In this document: positions 45,044 through 56,800 of the stretch, in pieces
Position numbering within the stretch: the first letter of the stretch is position 1
Layout: each line of letters opens with the position of its first letter
Assembly (NCBI RefSeq): GCF_964355755.1
Contig: NC_092671.1
Span: forward strand, 35,295,304 to 35,359,303
DNA from: Antedon mediterranea
Taxonomy: Eukaryota; Echinodermata; Crinoidea; Comatulida; Antedonidae
Reading direction: 5' to 3'
Length of the DNA: 64,000 bases
The notes under the pieces: model-generated
Seen by the model: only the letters and a program-made list of their open reading frames with translations
What the model was told of the DNA's origin: nothing
Database searches by the model: none
Made by a program: the position numbers and the translations under genes

Positions 45044-46407
45044 TACGACCCGGCGTTGCTTCCGTGACTCTATGTACAAAATAACCATCTCATATGCATA
45101 CTTTACTAGATTAATAGGTCTAGGCGAATAGATGAAAATATGCGTATCTAGACAACAAATATTTCATGTTATTTATAATCGACGAACAACAGAGATATTG
45201 TATAAAACTTATTGATTGAGACCGGTGAATAAAACAATGTTTATAAACGTTAAATATGTTATTATAATCGATAAACCAACACGTTAAAAGTCCCAATCTA
45301 AAAAAAAAAATAAATCGGTAGGTGATCATAACTCACAATTGGGTTTAAACAGATCTGTAAACAACATACATAAATAATCTCCAACAACCAACTATGAGCG
45401 CTCATTGGCTAACCCAGGGCCCCGGAGCTTATGGAGACCCCTGTTCGGTGCCCAGAGTAAAAACAGGCACTAATGTTAAAAAAGGCTAAAAACACCCGAG
45501 GCCACTCGGCCACTTAGGGTTCCTAAACCAGGGTCCTCATGCCTCTGCGTAACTCCACTCTCCAACCACCCACAAACACAACTTCCATGATATTACATTG
45601 AGATAAACTAAGGAACAGTAGAAATACAATCAGTATCAGTATAAAATCAAAGTCCGCAATCATATTCACATCCAGGTAATGTTAAATTATCCAAACAATA
45701 AACAATGTCTGGTCAATAAGGTGTCGTACGTGAGGTTTTGCACGTAAGCCATTTCTAATCCAGCCTAATAACCAACTATTTAATATTTACCTGTTATAAA
45801 TTAACATTAAGTTAGTACTGTTCTTTACAAAGAAACGCCTGTACAATACGTCTAATTTATAGGCGTTTGCATGTTCGATTAACATTTGAATTGATAACAA
45901 CCGTTACATTATCGGTAAGTACAGTTTTTATATTATTTTATTTTATATAGAAATAGATTTTTTAAATTGAAATGTAAAATTGCCGGTAGGCCTACGACGA
46001 ATGCCATTGTTGTTTAATGCCGTTTGTTATTGGCGATAATATTGATTATTTCCGTGTTGCCGTCAACAAGAAGGATAAGAAATATACAATCTAAACAAAA
46101 TTGTCTGTTAAGATTTACTTATATGTGCTGTCTTTGGCGTTAAAAGTTGACTAAATATTTTCAACATTTTAATAATTGTATCATTATTTTTAAGCGGATT
46201 CAAAGGACCGGATCCATTACGTAATACTGTGTTTGATTATGTTTGAATAAGTGTCACGTTACTAATTGCTTTTTGCAATTAAAGTATCTTAATTATGTAT
46301 ATTCACTATATAGCTTATAGAGGTATAAAATGCTGATTGAGTACCGTATGCTAATAATCAAGACTAAATAGCACCTTTTTTTTTTATCTTTTGTGGTTCA
46401 CCACAAC

Positions 46408-46410
<3 letters not shown>

Positions 46411-46464
<54 letters not shown>

Positions 46465-46729
46465 ACTGAGGACTAGTGCTGTTCCGCCGTACCACGCCGA
46501 GAATATGTTAAAGAGTCGTTATCCATTCGAGTTCGAACAATACCATGAAAGCCCCAGTGGTCTAATGGTTAGGACATCTGCATATCAAGCAGGCGGTCCG
46601 AGTTCGAGTCTCGGTTGGGGCGACTTTTTCTCATTCTCACAGATTTCCTCATCTTTATCGTTTCAAATTAATTAATTAAATTTCAGTATATCACCGGGCG
46701 GTTTAGAATTAATGTTCTTTGCCTGTTGT

Positions 46730-46768
<39 letters not shown>
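46411..46768 (+). mobile_element. tRNA-derived mobile unit copy 2, bracketed by (TA)n
   Basis: A (TA)n microsatellite at 46411-46460 leads directly into tacaactgaggactag. The unit ends cctgttgtgtttatatata and merges into a second (TA)n tract to 46768. Layout and sequence match 3201-3481, so the unit's borders are TA-rich or it targets TA repeats. Confidence 0.75.
46551..46622 (+). tRNA. tRNA-Asp-like gene, anticodon ATC
   Basis: It forms a complete cloverleaf: acceptor GCCCCAG/TTGGGGC, D stem GTCT/GGAC, anticodon stem TCTGC/GCAGG with loop ATATCAA, T arm CCGAG-TTCGAGT-CTCGG, discriminator G. TTTTT begins two bases after, a Pol III terminator. It could be transcribed. ATC is an unusual Asp anticodon, and the unit is repetitive, so a SINE-embedded tRNA is more likely than a housekeeping gene. 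Confidence 0.6.
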
Positions 46769-46773
<5 letters not shown>

Positions 46774-48265
46774 ATTAATGTTTCATTACATAATGTTTAA
46801 AAAATTTTCTACCTTTTTTTTCATATTTTCTGTTTTTTCCTCATTGATATCATAATTTTAACCTTTAGTATCATAGCTTTAGTTAGTAAACATTAGCATT
46901 CATTTAGAATTTATGTTTTCTGAATTACTAAACATTAATACAAAGTATTTACTTCTTAACATTCTTTTTTTGTGTTAAATCCTCTATTTACAATAACCAA
47001 TTGTAGGCCTATATTAATTAAAATACTTAACTAAATAAATCACATCTTAACGATATAAAGCCTGCAATCGAACATAGTGGAAAAAAAATGTAACCCCACT
47101 TTCGTATTGGTCTCCCAATAAACTGATCAACACCGATTTGGCAACATTATATAGGTGTTGATACAATCTACGGATAAAATATTTTAAATGAAGAATCAGA
47201 AAGTTAAAATGATCTCTTATTAATGCTATTCCTGTTTGATTAATATAAATTTTAAATTGAAATTGTTTATGGCATGCTGATCTATGTTATATATATATTT
47301 TTTTTGTCTGTATTTTATTGTTAACCGTTTTTGATGTTGTATTGTTTTATGTTTCAAATCTGTTAGTGGCGGTATTTATCGCTGTTGGTTTTGACTGAAT
47401 AAAATAAATAAAAATAAATAAAATATTCTTATTAATCTTCTTAATCACTGTAAAGGAAATTGGTGCTCGACTTTTAAATATAATATACTGGGAGAAAGGG
47501 CATTTCGAATACCTTTAAACAATAACCCAGTAGGCCTATAGTTATAGTTAGAATATCTACACAAACTACACACAATGTATAATAAGTGATGTATTGTGTA
47601 GGTGTTTATAACCAGAACATTGTTGAGATACTTACCATACCGACGCAATGCAATGGAATACCAAGTTGGATTAGGCCTAATTAATCTATGGAAGAAATAC
47701 ACACCATCATGTCACAATCCAATATTTCGACAATATGTCATCATTAGGAATCATAGAATTTAAAGCCTATGTTAGAAAGAAATGTTGAACCCTGATTGCA
47801 AAATGGTGTGTGTTTCCAGTACCTGGAGAAAATGTATACATACTGTCTATACGTTCACACCTGTAGTTAACTAGGGTGATATTTTTACAGCTCTACAATT
47901 GATTTATCTTTGTTGTAAACTGTGTATCATCATATAGTGCACGTACGCGAGTTTTTGGCTCTTAAACATTAATGACTGAATTATGCTCGCAACACCCTAG
48001 TGACGTAACGGCTATGAGCGCTCAATGGCTAAACCCAGGCCCCGGAGCTTATGGGGGCCACTGAGCAGTGCCCAGAGGAGAAGGCATTACAATACCATAA
48101 TTATGTCGAAAAGGCTAAAAACGCTAGAGGCCTCCAGCGTTGGAGGGCCACTTATTCCTAAACCAGGGGCCTACTTCATTTATTTGTGTTTATCTTATTT
48201 ATTTTCTTAGACTAACTGTAGCCTATAAATAATACAACTGTACGCATACACTTAACTTATTGAAG

Positions 48266-48325
48266 ATGGCACGAGGAATCGGCGGACGTGGCATATTTGC
48301 CAGGTTTAGCAGGGCTAATTATGAA
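48266..48325 (+). CDS. NDUFA4/NMES1-like exon 1
   Basis: ATG starts in gaagATGg. It encodes 20 residues, MARGIGGRGIFARFSRANYE, followed by GTACGT donor in phase 0. Confidence 0.8.
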
Positions 48326-51240
48326 GTACGTACGGGATTATGTTGTGAATATAAATAATACTAGAATGTGTAAAATGATTCGTTTTTAATGTAATGCAAT
48401 AAGAAAAGTTACGTGTTTTGTTTACATGTTGTTTTGAGTACTATTGTCCATGGACAAACGAAAGAGCAGTTGGGTATGAATAAGACTGAGATCAAACGTT
48501 CCAAGTCTCTTGCCGACATGACATAGTGCGCGGACCGCCCAACACAATGTTATAAAAATCAGTAAAATACGAACAAAATGTAGACGATCGACGATGTTGA
48601 CCGATGACGATTACGATGACGAAATGATGCCTAAGGATTATTAACTTACACATTGTAACGATGATACTTTTGATATTGATGATGTTGAAGACGGAGATGA
48701 TTCCAATGACTAAAGCTCTCTCTACAATATCAAACTAGTTTGAAAAAAAAGGTGTGATGTGCCCAAATATGGTAGTGATATACACATGCACTGTGAAAAT
48801 AGTGGTTAGATCTCAAACATATATATTTTTCCACACATTTAGCTTTTAAACACGTAGTTACGTGTTTAGCTACATGTTGTTTTCCTACACTCGTTTAGCA
48901 GTCAACATGTCACTATTATGTTCAGTCAACATGTTTAGGTACGTGTTTAGCGTTGCGTGCATACGATTTTACTGTGGCGGAAAAAAGCTCCACACATGAC
49001 ATTATTAAACACGTTTAAAACCTAAACGTGTCTTTATATTGCTCCATATGTTTAACAATCAACACGCCACCGATGTGTTGAATTGGATACTGAATGTTTA
49101 GAATGTATTTAGAACCTATACATGTTTATAAGATCTAAACACTATTTTTACAGTATGGTAGTGATATGACATCATCATGTCCATATATGGGCACATCACA
49201 TTTGTTCGTCAAACTAGTTTGATGGTGTAGACAGAGCTTACGATGGTGAAAACGCCAAAGATTATATTATATCCGGTATTGGCGATCGACAATGAGTGGT
49301 AATAATAATAACAGTTCAATATTACTTATAGTTAATGCCGCTTGGTGTTATACTTGGATTTGCGTGCTCCATGGCAACAGCATTCGTCGGCTATGCTGCA
49401 CTACAGAAGAAAGATGTGTCGTATGTATAAAACATTTTGTTATTTGTTATTTCTGCTCTTGTGGATGGAGATGGGTGGGTATACGGATTGAGGGTAAATT
49501 TCACTCTTTCCCGGTAAAAGCATGGAGGAAATTCCTCTAGGGTAAAAGCAACTCCATTCACAATAATTATTATTTATCAACTATAAATCCATTGATTACA
49601 TCCTACTTAGTTTAAATACTCAAGTTCAGTAATACCGTAAGGCAATCCAACAGGATGATGAGCTCCGGATATCAAAGGGTTTTATCTGTGGCTGCGGCAT
49701 GATCAGTTTTACGCCCCTTAAAGCTTGGTTCCCAATAGAACTTAACGTAAAAGCGTGGTTCCCACTAGCGACGCAACGCAAGGACGTAACGCAACGCAAG
49801 TGAATTGACCAATCACAAGCGATGGCTTATTTGCTTGTGATTGCTAACTGTCTATAACTTCGCTTGTAATTGGTTAAAACGCTTGCGTTGCGTTTACGTC
49901 CTTGCGTTACGTTCTAGTGGGAACCAAGCTTTACAGAGACACAGTAGGCCTACGTTACTGTTGGTATTTGTCGCAGCAGCCAAACATGAGTTCAAAAGAC
50001 CTTAAGAGTTCCTCTCTTGGGAAGGCGAGCTCAGTGTCCTGTTGTTAGATTGCATTGGTAATATCAAGCAATATAAAAGTAAATCGTTGTATTACTTGCA
50101 TATAAATGGAGATTCTATAATATATGAATTTCTCCACGTTTAACGTCTCCATTTTGATACTACAGATTTATAAAATGGAAGAACCCACATCCGTGGATAA
50201 AAGTGAATCCAGAGGAAACACAAAAGGTAAGACATTAAATGTCAATTTACACAGACGAGCGGTAATGGTAATACAAATATAGAGCATATGTCATTGAATG
50301 ACCATTTACACACAACACGGAATCAAGTGGACGGACGGATACGGATTCTACGTGGGACAAGCTACACGATTTTCGCTACCGTTGCCGCTCGTAAATTGAC
50401 ATAAAGCTCTGTCTACACAATCAAACAAGTTTGACAAAAAAGTGTGATGTTCAAATATGATAGTGATACGCCCAAATATTAGTGATATGACATCATCATT
50501 TCCATATATGGGCACATCACATTTTTGTCACATAAAGTTTGATAGTGTAGACAAGGCTAACGTTTATTTATTACAAATCATTAAATAATCTTCGTCCACA
50601 TAAAAATTTAAAATAAATCTTTAAAATTAGAATGGCGGTCACTTTAATTATTGTAGGGCTATACATTAAAATTAAAAATAATGACGCTTCAGTGTGGTAT
50701 AATTTTAGACTGCTTTTGTGCTTTCCTGGAGGATATTACTCCATGAGGAAAGTGACTATATGATCGTGTTTAATTTGTTGATTTGTAATTATATTTTGTA
50801 AAAAAAAATCTTTTTCCTGAATAAATAATAACACGTATCCATATTTATTATTTTTTATAGCCTACTTATTTCTATATCATCGATTTATGTATTGTGCAAC
50901 TGACAAAATGTATAAATAAAAAATTGCAATAAATTATAGTATTATGGTTGTCATACGTTAGATTAAACTTTCATATAAAATTAAAAATAGGTTTGACGTA
51001 ACAATCTCGAACGCAGTAGTAAAGATCAATTTGTGCCGGCCGGTAAAATGTATAAAACCTGGTCACGCGTGATTCTCCTCTCTGATTAAACTAGAGATTC
51101 GTCATTTCTATAAAGAACTTCTTTTAATTAAAATGTTTTCTGTTGGAAATTTATCATTTCAGCTATTTAAAGGAGGACAGAAGTACGAGATGAATGCCGC
51201 TGTAGAACAACTAAAACGAGAAATCGGCAGTAGAAGATAA
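48266..51240 (+). CDS. Small mitochondrial inner-membrane protein, NDUFA4/NMES1 (MLRQ) family, 4 exons
   Basis: Exons 48266-48325, 49332-49420, 50166-50226 and 51163-51240 join in phase to 95 residues plus TAA. The N-terminus is Arg/Gly-rich without acidic residues (ARGIGGRGIFARFSR), as in mitochondrial proteins. One membrane span follows (LMPLGVILGFACSMATAF..., residues 21-44). Then come KKDVS and the family motif NPxPW (NPHPW, 56-60) and a short charged tail. NDUFA4 (COXFA4) and its paralogue NMES1/C15orf48 have the same plan of about 80 residues, one span and N-P-E-P-W, and associate with cytochrome oxidase. The paralogue is unresolved. NMES1-like is slightly favoured. Introns 1 and 2 hold nested MITEs. 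Confidence 0.82.
48714..49240. mobile_element. Palindromic MITE, family 1, split by another TIR element
   Basis: Family-1 ends are at 48714 (agctctctctacaatatcaa) and 49238 (gtagacagagctta). The centre is interrupted by about 370 bp with inverted ends ctgtgaaaatagtggttaga and tctaaacactatttttacag (about 48785-49155). The insert is full of acgtgttta-type words. It lies in intron 1 of the NDUFA4/NMES1-like gene. Confidence 0.8.
49332..49420 (+). CDS. NDUFA4/NMES1-like exon 2, membrane span
   Basis: The acceptor is ACTTATAG and the donor GTATGT, phase 2. It encodes the hydrophobic span and ALQKKDV. A longer ORF in another frame over the same bases has no family similarity. Confidence 0.8.
49642..50060. 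mobile_element. Palindromic MITE, family 4, split by family-3 MITE(s)
   Basis: The halves 49642-49720 and 49937-50060 match 35183-35407. Between them sit one intact family-3 element (49752-49932) and, just before it, a lone family-3 end (aaagcttggttcccaataga). Confidence 0.8.
49752..49932. mobile_element. Palindromic MITE, family 3, intact
   Basis: It is nearly identical to 35454-35632 over its whole length. Such close similarity suggests recent activity of the family. It lies in intron 2 of the NDUFA4/NMES1-like gene. Confidence 0.88.
50166..50226 (+). CDS. NDUFA4/NMES1-like exon 3, NPHPW motif
   Basis: The acceptor is ACTACAG and the donor GTAAGA. It encodes FIKWKNPHPWIKVNPEETQK after completing Ser50. 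Confidence 0.85.
50404..50562. mobile_element. Palindromic MITE, family 1
   Basis: It starts agctctgtctacacaatcaa and ends ttgatagtgtagacaaggct. The atagtgatacgcccaaatat half-unit is doubled in the centre. It lies in intron 3 of the NDUFA4/NMES1-like gene. Confidence 0.85.
51163..51240 (+). CDS. NDUFA4/NMES1-like exon 4 and stop
   Basis: After CATTTCAG it encodes LFKGGQKYEMNAAVEQLKRE and five more residues to TAA. Confidence 0.82.
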   Translation, partial: LFKGGQKYEMNAAVEQLKREIGSRR

Positions 51241-51352
51241 AGACGTGACGACAATCGGGCCATTTTGTTTCGCGTTTTACTCGATCTTCTTGCTAAAAGC
51301 CAATTAGAAAAAATAGCTTTTTAATGCGTTTTTGCTGTTTTCCTTAGGCCAC

Positions 51353-51588
51353 CTCAGACAGCATCGTACGACAATGCCCGCCCAACGAGTCGTCTCGTCG
51401 GGAGAAAATTAAACATGTTTAAAGTTCTCCGACGACGTAAAACCATGGAGCTTTAAAATTAATTGTATAGCTGCATGGTAAAGGTATATCTCAAGATATT
51501 GGTATATCTCGTCGGGATTTAACTCCGACAGCTCCGACGAGTCAACACGTTTCGTCGGGCCTCGTCGTATGATGCTGTCTTAGTTTTA
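51353..51588. mobile_element. Palindromic MITE, family 5 (agacagcatcgtacgac)
   Basis: The ends cagacagcatcgtacgac and gtcgtatgatgctgtct are inverted. The interior contains inverted cgacgagtc / gagtcgtctcgtcggg blocks. It shares blocks with 8010-8140. Confidence 0.8.
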
Positions 51589-51793
51589 TTCTCAGGTTGG
51601 CTCTGTATATAGACATTCCTCATACTTGAATTTTAAGATACCAACATTTGCTGTTTTGTTTGTAGAAATGATAAAATATATTATGATAAATTAAATATTG
51701 TATGATAGAAATTGTATGTATATAGAAATAGTCAATTATTATAGAGATAAGTCAATTATTATAGAGATATGTCAATATATATTTTGTGGTTAA

Positions 51794-51799
51794 AATAAA
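51794..51799 (+). terminator. Candidate AATAAA polyadenylation signal
   Basis: It lies in taaaataaatacgc, 554 bases past the stop and beyond a MITE at 51353-51588. That MITE would then be part of the 3' UTR. Confidence 0.3.
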
Positions 51800-51962
51800 T
51801 ACGCTAAAATAACGAGGCAATATTGTGCGGTTTGAAATAAATGAATTAAAATGTTAAGCACAGTTTTGTCATACTTGAGGATTATTAATGAAGCTTATAA
51901 GGGTTAAGCGACTTGAGCACTTTGTGGATATGTGTGCTTTACATCTTATTACCTTATCTTAA

Positions 51963-52265
51963 AGATGTATTTCCCCACAAAAACATGAAAAATGAAGAAT
52001 AATTAAATTAGACTTTGTTTAGGTTATGTTATAGTTTTAATCAAGTTAATCAAAAAATCATACCAAAAAAACGTTTTCTTATATAGAATGAAAAAATAAA
52101 TGGGTCAAATTTAACCAAAAACATTGGCTGCCAGCCAATTTGACTATTTTTTACTTTAAATTACAGTTTTTTCAGGTAAATAATTCTTTTTTAATTATTA
52201 TAACTATTATGTGATATTAAAATATATTTTTAAAAAAAAATTTTTTTTCAGGGGACAATACATCT
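51963..52265. mobile_element. TTAA MITE family 2, short copy
   Basis: TTAA at 51959-51962 and 52266-52269 flanks inverted ends agatgtatttcccc and ggggacaatacatct. The interior shares poly-A/poly-T blocks with 28340-29089. Confidence 0.8.
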
Positions 52266-52459
52266 TTAAGTGAGTACATCTCAATTCTTTACCTGACCAT
52301 ATTTGGAAACGCACGATAGATTTAAATACATACTCTCCGCGTTCGTCACACCAACAATCACACTCAAATATTATCAGATGTCACAATAACAAAACAAATG
52401 ATTGTTAAACCAAATTATAACGGACACTAAACACAAACCCATTTTTTTCTTTGTAATAA

Positions 52460-52465
52460 TTTATT
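52460..52465 (-). terminator. Candidate FAH polyadenylation signal (AATAAA on minus strand)
   Basis: The minus strand reads cctgAATAAAttattaca here, about 1.3 kb past the FAH stop. If used, the 3' UTR would include the 53040-53660 tandem repeat. Nearer, weaker signals may exist. Confidence 0.25.
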
Positions 52466-53039
52466 CAGGAACATTTTAATCAACTTAGCTGATTGAGGTG
52501 AATAAAAACGAAATAAAATCTTTTTAAAGAGATAAATAAATAAACTTGATAGAACTTTTAGTTCAGAGATATTTAAATATTAAATATCATTTTGTGCAAA
52601 AGTAAATCATCACATTCTCATAATTAACACCATTAAATGATGAAGAAGTATTTAATAAATTTCAGAATATTATAAATGTAATGTCCAATACGGTACATAA
52701 TTACAGAGGTCAATGCCGTGTTCTGCATTGCAGAAATGTCCAGCACACGTCAAAATGAGGCAGTGGGAGGGGCAAGAGGCAGGGGAGGGGACAGGGAAGA
52801 GCTTAGGAAGGATGTCAAATTAAATATTGCAATTGCATGCCATAGTACTAGTTTAAAATATACGACAAAGATTAGTTCTACAAACTAATCATACATATTA
52901 ATTGACCACTATCTATTCATGTGTAACGAAGCGAAATGACAGCTATCATATTTTAGTAGCTTACCATTTCTGTGGAAAAGACCAAATAATACATTTATCA
53001 TTCTCAAACATTACTGAATGGTTGAAATTGCTAGAGATT

Positions 53040-53660
53040 TCTGTGGTGATCACACTGTGTGGTTCTGTTATGTTAAAGATAGTTATTGTAATGTCTCTTC
53101 AATCTAATTCAGTCCGATATCTAAGTTTCAGTGGGAGTGATTTGTAACAATGACCACATTGTGTGTTTTTGCTGTTTGAGGGGAGTTATTGTAATGTCTA
53201 TTCAATCTTGATTCAGTTCACTCTCAAGAGTTTCAGTGGGAGTGATTTGTAACAATGACCACATTGTGTGTTTTTGTTATGTTGAGAGGAGTTATTGTGT
53301 AATGTCTATTCAATCTTGATTCAGTTCACTCTCAAGAGTTTCAGTGGGAGTGATTTGTAACAATGACCACATTGTGTGTTTTTGCTGTTTGAGGGGAGTT
53401 ATTGTAATGTCTATTCAATCTTGATTCAGTTCACTCTCAAGAGTTTCAGTGGGAGTGATTTGTAACAATGACCACATTGTGTGTTTTTGTTATGTTGAGA
53501 GGAGTTATTGTGTAATGTCTATTCAATCTTGATTCAGTTCACTCTCAAGAGTTTCAGTGGGAGTGATTTGTAACAATGACCACATTGTGTGTTTTTGCTG
53601 TTTGAGGGGAGTTATTGTAATGTCTTTTCATCCGATCTCCAAGTTTCAGTCCGATTTCCA
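53040..53660. repeat. Tandem repeat with alternating 106- and 108-bp units
   Basis: About five units contain ctattcaatcttgattcagt and tcagtgggagtgatttgtaa. Two variants alternate: one with 'gctgtttgaggggagttattgtaatg', one with 'gttatgttgagaggagttattgtgtaatg'. The real repeating block is therefore a dimer of about 214 bp. It lies just downstream of the FAH stop. Confidence 0.92.
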
Positions 53661-53793
53661 AGTTTCAGTCTGATCTCTATGTTTCAGTGGGAGTGATCTG
53701 TAAAAACATCACTGTGTTTCTATGATGTTGAAATGAGTTGGTCTCGAGTTTTTCTATGAGAGTGAGTTGTATAATCATAAATAAATGTCCCCT

Positions 53794-53873
53794 CTATGGC
53801 AGTGGGTTAGCTGGCAAGATCTTTCCGGAGCATTCACCAAACCCTACTTTAAAACCGTCTCCTTGACAATACC
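53794..53873 (-). CDS. FAH: FAH exon 13 and stop
   Basis: It encodes [20 protein letters not shown] then PANPLP and TAG. It matches the FAH C-terminus. The acceptor is CCCTATAG-like (CTATAG). Confidence 0.96.
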
Positions 53874-56800
53874 CTATAGACAAAAAACAAACGTATACCA
53901 GCACTCAATTAGGGTAAAACACTTTTCATAGCACAGACAAGACAAGTTGACAACTTACTTCCCCAACTGGCATCAGCAGTGGCGTAACGCAGAGGCCCGA
54001 TGCTCTTGCTTTAAGGAACCCTAAGTGGCCCTCCAATGCTAGAGGACTCTGCGGTTTTAGCATTTTTTGACATATTTTAATGCCTTTTCCCCTCTGGGCA
54101 CTGCTCAGGGACCCCCATAAGCACCGGGGCCCTTGGGTTTAGCCAGTGAGCGCTCATAGCCGTTGCGCCACTGGGCATCAGATACAAATTTGTTACAGTA
54201 AAATAACTGAAGCCTGTTGCTAGTTTTAGTTTCCCTGTATTGTTTGAGTGTTGAAATTATGTTGTAAGGTTGTAAGAAAAATGACAATTTTAACCTGATA
54301 AAATGACTTCATCGTTATCCTTAAGGAATTTCCTTGTTACTCCATTTCCAAGATCCACTTCTCGTGTTCCTTTCCAAGACAGCTCCAGCATGCATCCAAG
54401 GGAAGTTGGATCCTACAGAAGTTGACATTTGAAAATAATGAAGATTGTCACTATAGAAAGTATTAACTATTTGTTCTTGCAACTTGAACAGCAGACAAAG
54501 TTTGTCAAGTATTTAAAAGTAAATCATCTGATCCCAGTTAACTCTGTATTTTGCTTCCTAATGGAAACTATACCACTTTTTTTGTAATACTGTATATTGA
54601 CCAAAAGTTAGTCTAAAGGTCCATTTACACTAGAATGATAAATAGATAAGCAGGTATTATTTTACATAAAACAAAGGAAATTAGAAAGGTTTTCTTTCTA
54701 GAAGTCTAGGATAATTAATTATGCTGTCCTTGATAAAAATAATGTTTTCAAAATCCAATCAAATGACGTCATGATCAATAAAACAATAAAATCATATTGT
54801 AACAATAATATTCTTACTAATCACGACGTCATTTGATTAGACGTTTGAAAATATTGTTTTCATCAAAGGAAGCATAGATGGTTATAATATGTTTCTGGGA
54901 TGAAAACTTTTTAAGATTTTATTTATTTTATGCAGGAAAAATGCATGCTTATCTATTTATAATTGATCGTTATCGCCATAGTGTAAATGGGCCATAAATC
55001 TTTGCTCTTACGGGTCCACTGATTGTTCCTGAGCCTAGTAGGTCACCAGGTTGAATGTTGCAGCCTGTGACGGAGTGATGGGCCAACTGCTGCTTCATAG
55101 TCCAGTACAGGTACTATCAAATGATGATATAGAAATGTTACAAAACAATAATATGAAAGGATATAATATAAATGTAATATAAGTGTTTTATGTTGACAAA
55201 CATATGTAATGTTACAAACAAATCAGTCTTACGAGAGTCTTCTGGGATAAGGACTATAATCCATAGGTTCAGTGTACACATCTAGCTCATAGTACACCTA
55301 GTACATCTTTTGAGATGAGTAGGGGGTTACTCCGGTGTACTAGTACATCACGGCCACTGATCATAACTGGGCACTCTGGGAGACCAGTCTTTGACTGAAG
55401 AGGTCGCCAAGAATAAATAAATAATAATAAAAAAAAGATCTAGTTTCTGGGGCTGCAGTCAATTATTGAATAAATGATTACCTTAGCATTTGAATTTGAG
55501 ACCACCTTGCCTTCGCTCATGCCATCACCTGAAAAACAAAATGTAGATATACTATTAGACAAGGGTTATTTATATAAAGATTAACTTGAGATGCCCCAAA
55601 ACAGACATAGAACACCACATAAATTATAATTCTATCTGGCTAGATTCTTAGATTTACAGCCACATTGTTGTGGTATGGATAGAATAGAAAAAAGAATTAC
55701 CTTTGAGTTTAACTGAAAGATTTATATCAAAATTGTAGTCATCTTCATGGTATAGATATGGAAGAGGTTTAGGATCCTGAAAAACAACATAAAAACGGTA
55801 TAACAAGCACTGTAGTTTATAAACTAGAGTGTAATCTGTAAATCTAGACCTATAAGATCTGTCTACACTATAAAATTAGTTTTACAAAAAAGTGTGATGT
55901 ACCCAATTATGGTAAGTGCTATTCCTAAATATGGTAGTGATATGACATCATCAGGGACACACAAACATTGCTTTAGATGTCCAAGATCAAGGTAAATCAA
56001 GATTAAATTAGCAAGAAGTCTTGAGGCCCCAAAATATGTTGTGAAAATGTGACCAGGGTAACTATGTCCATATTTGGGCACATCAAATTTGTTTGTCACA
56101 TAAAGTTTGATAGTGTGGACAGAGCAAAAGTAGCAGATGATGGTGTTCTACTTAAGCTCTGTCTACAAATCAAACTTGTTTGACTAAAAAAGTGTGATGT
56201 GTCCAAATATCGTAGTGATATGGCCAAATATGGTAGTGATATGACATCATTAAATATGGCCACACCACATTCTCACATATCACTACCATATTTAAGCACT
56301 TACCTGTGTTTCATTAGCAACCGTGTATGGGGCAAGTGCTTCCATTGTTACGATCCATGGCGAGATGCTTGTGCCAAAGTTCTTTGCTAAGAAAGGTCCA
56401 AGGGGTACATACTCCCACTTCTGAATATCTCGGGCTGTAAAAAAATATCATGACAAACTACATTACAATTAATTAGTTGGGCAACACACTTACGCACATG
56501 CAAGTCATACACCATGTACATTTGTCTAGTGCAACTATGGTAGTTACCCAGATTCATATCATCTACTGAAGCTACAGTAGTCAACTTGCACTTTTTTTGG
56601 CCTGTAGTTTGGGTTATAGATCTTACACCTGCCCTTACAGATCAGTCAATCAAATAAAAGAATATTAATCCATTACTAAACACGCCATTTGAGCACTTAT
56701 TATCTTACTCCTAGCCTTACAGATCAGTCAATCAAATAAAAGAATATTAATCCATTACTAAACACGCCATTTGAGCACTTATGATCTTACTCCTGCCCTT

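Larger units (their letters stand above)
42569..48265. other. Intergenic region with LINE tails and repeats
   Basis: It carries LINE tails (42985-43090, 43145-43430), a 45-bp direct repeat (44939-45043), decayed hAT-type MITEs near 45390-45560 and 48000-48180, and the tRNA-like unit in TA repeats (46411-46768). Stretches 43700-44900 and 46780-47950 show nothing beyond AT-rich DNA. Confidence 0.5.

Noticed and set aside
46391-46675. 94-codon ORF starting in TA repeats
   Set aside because: It runs through a microsatellite and the tRNA-like unit. The similar ORF at 3219-3422 is the same artefact.
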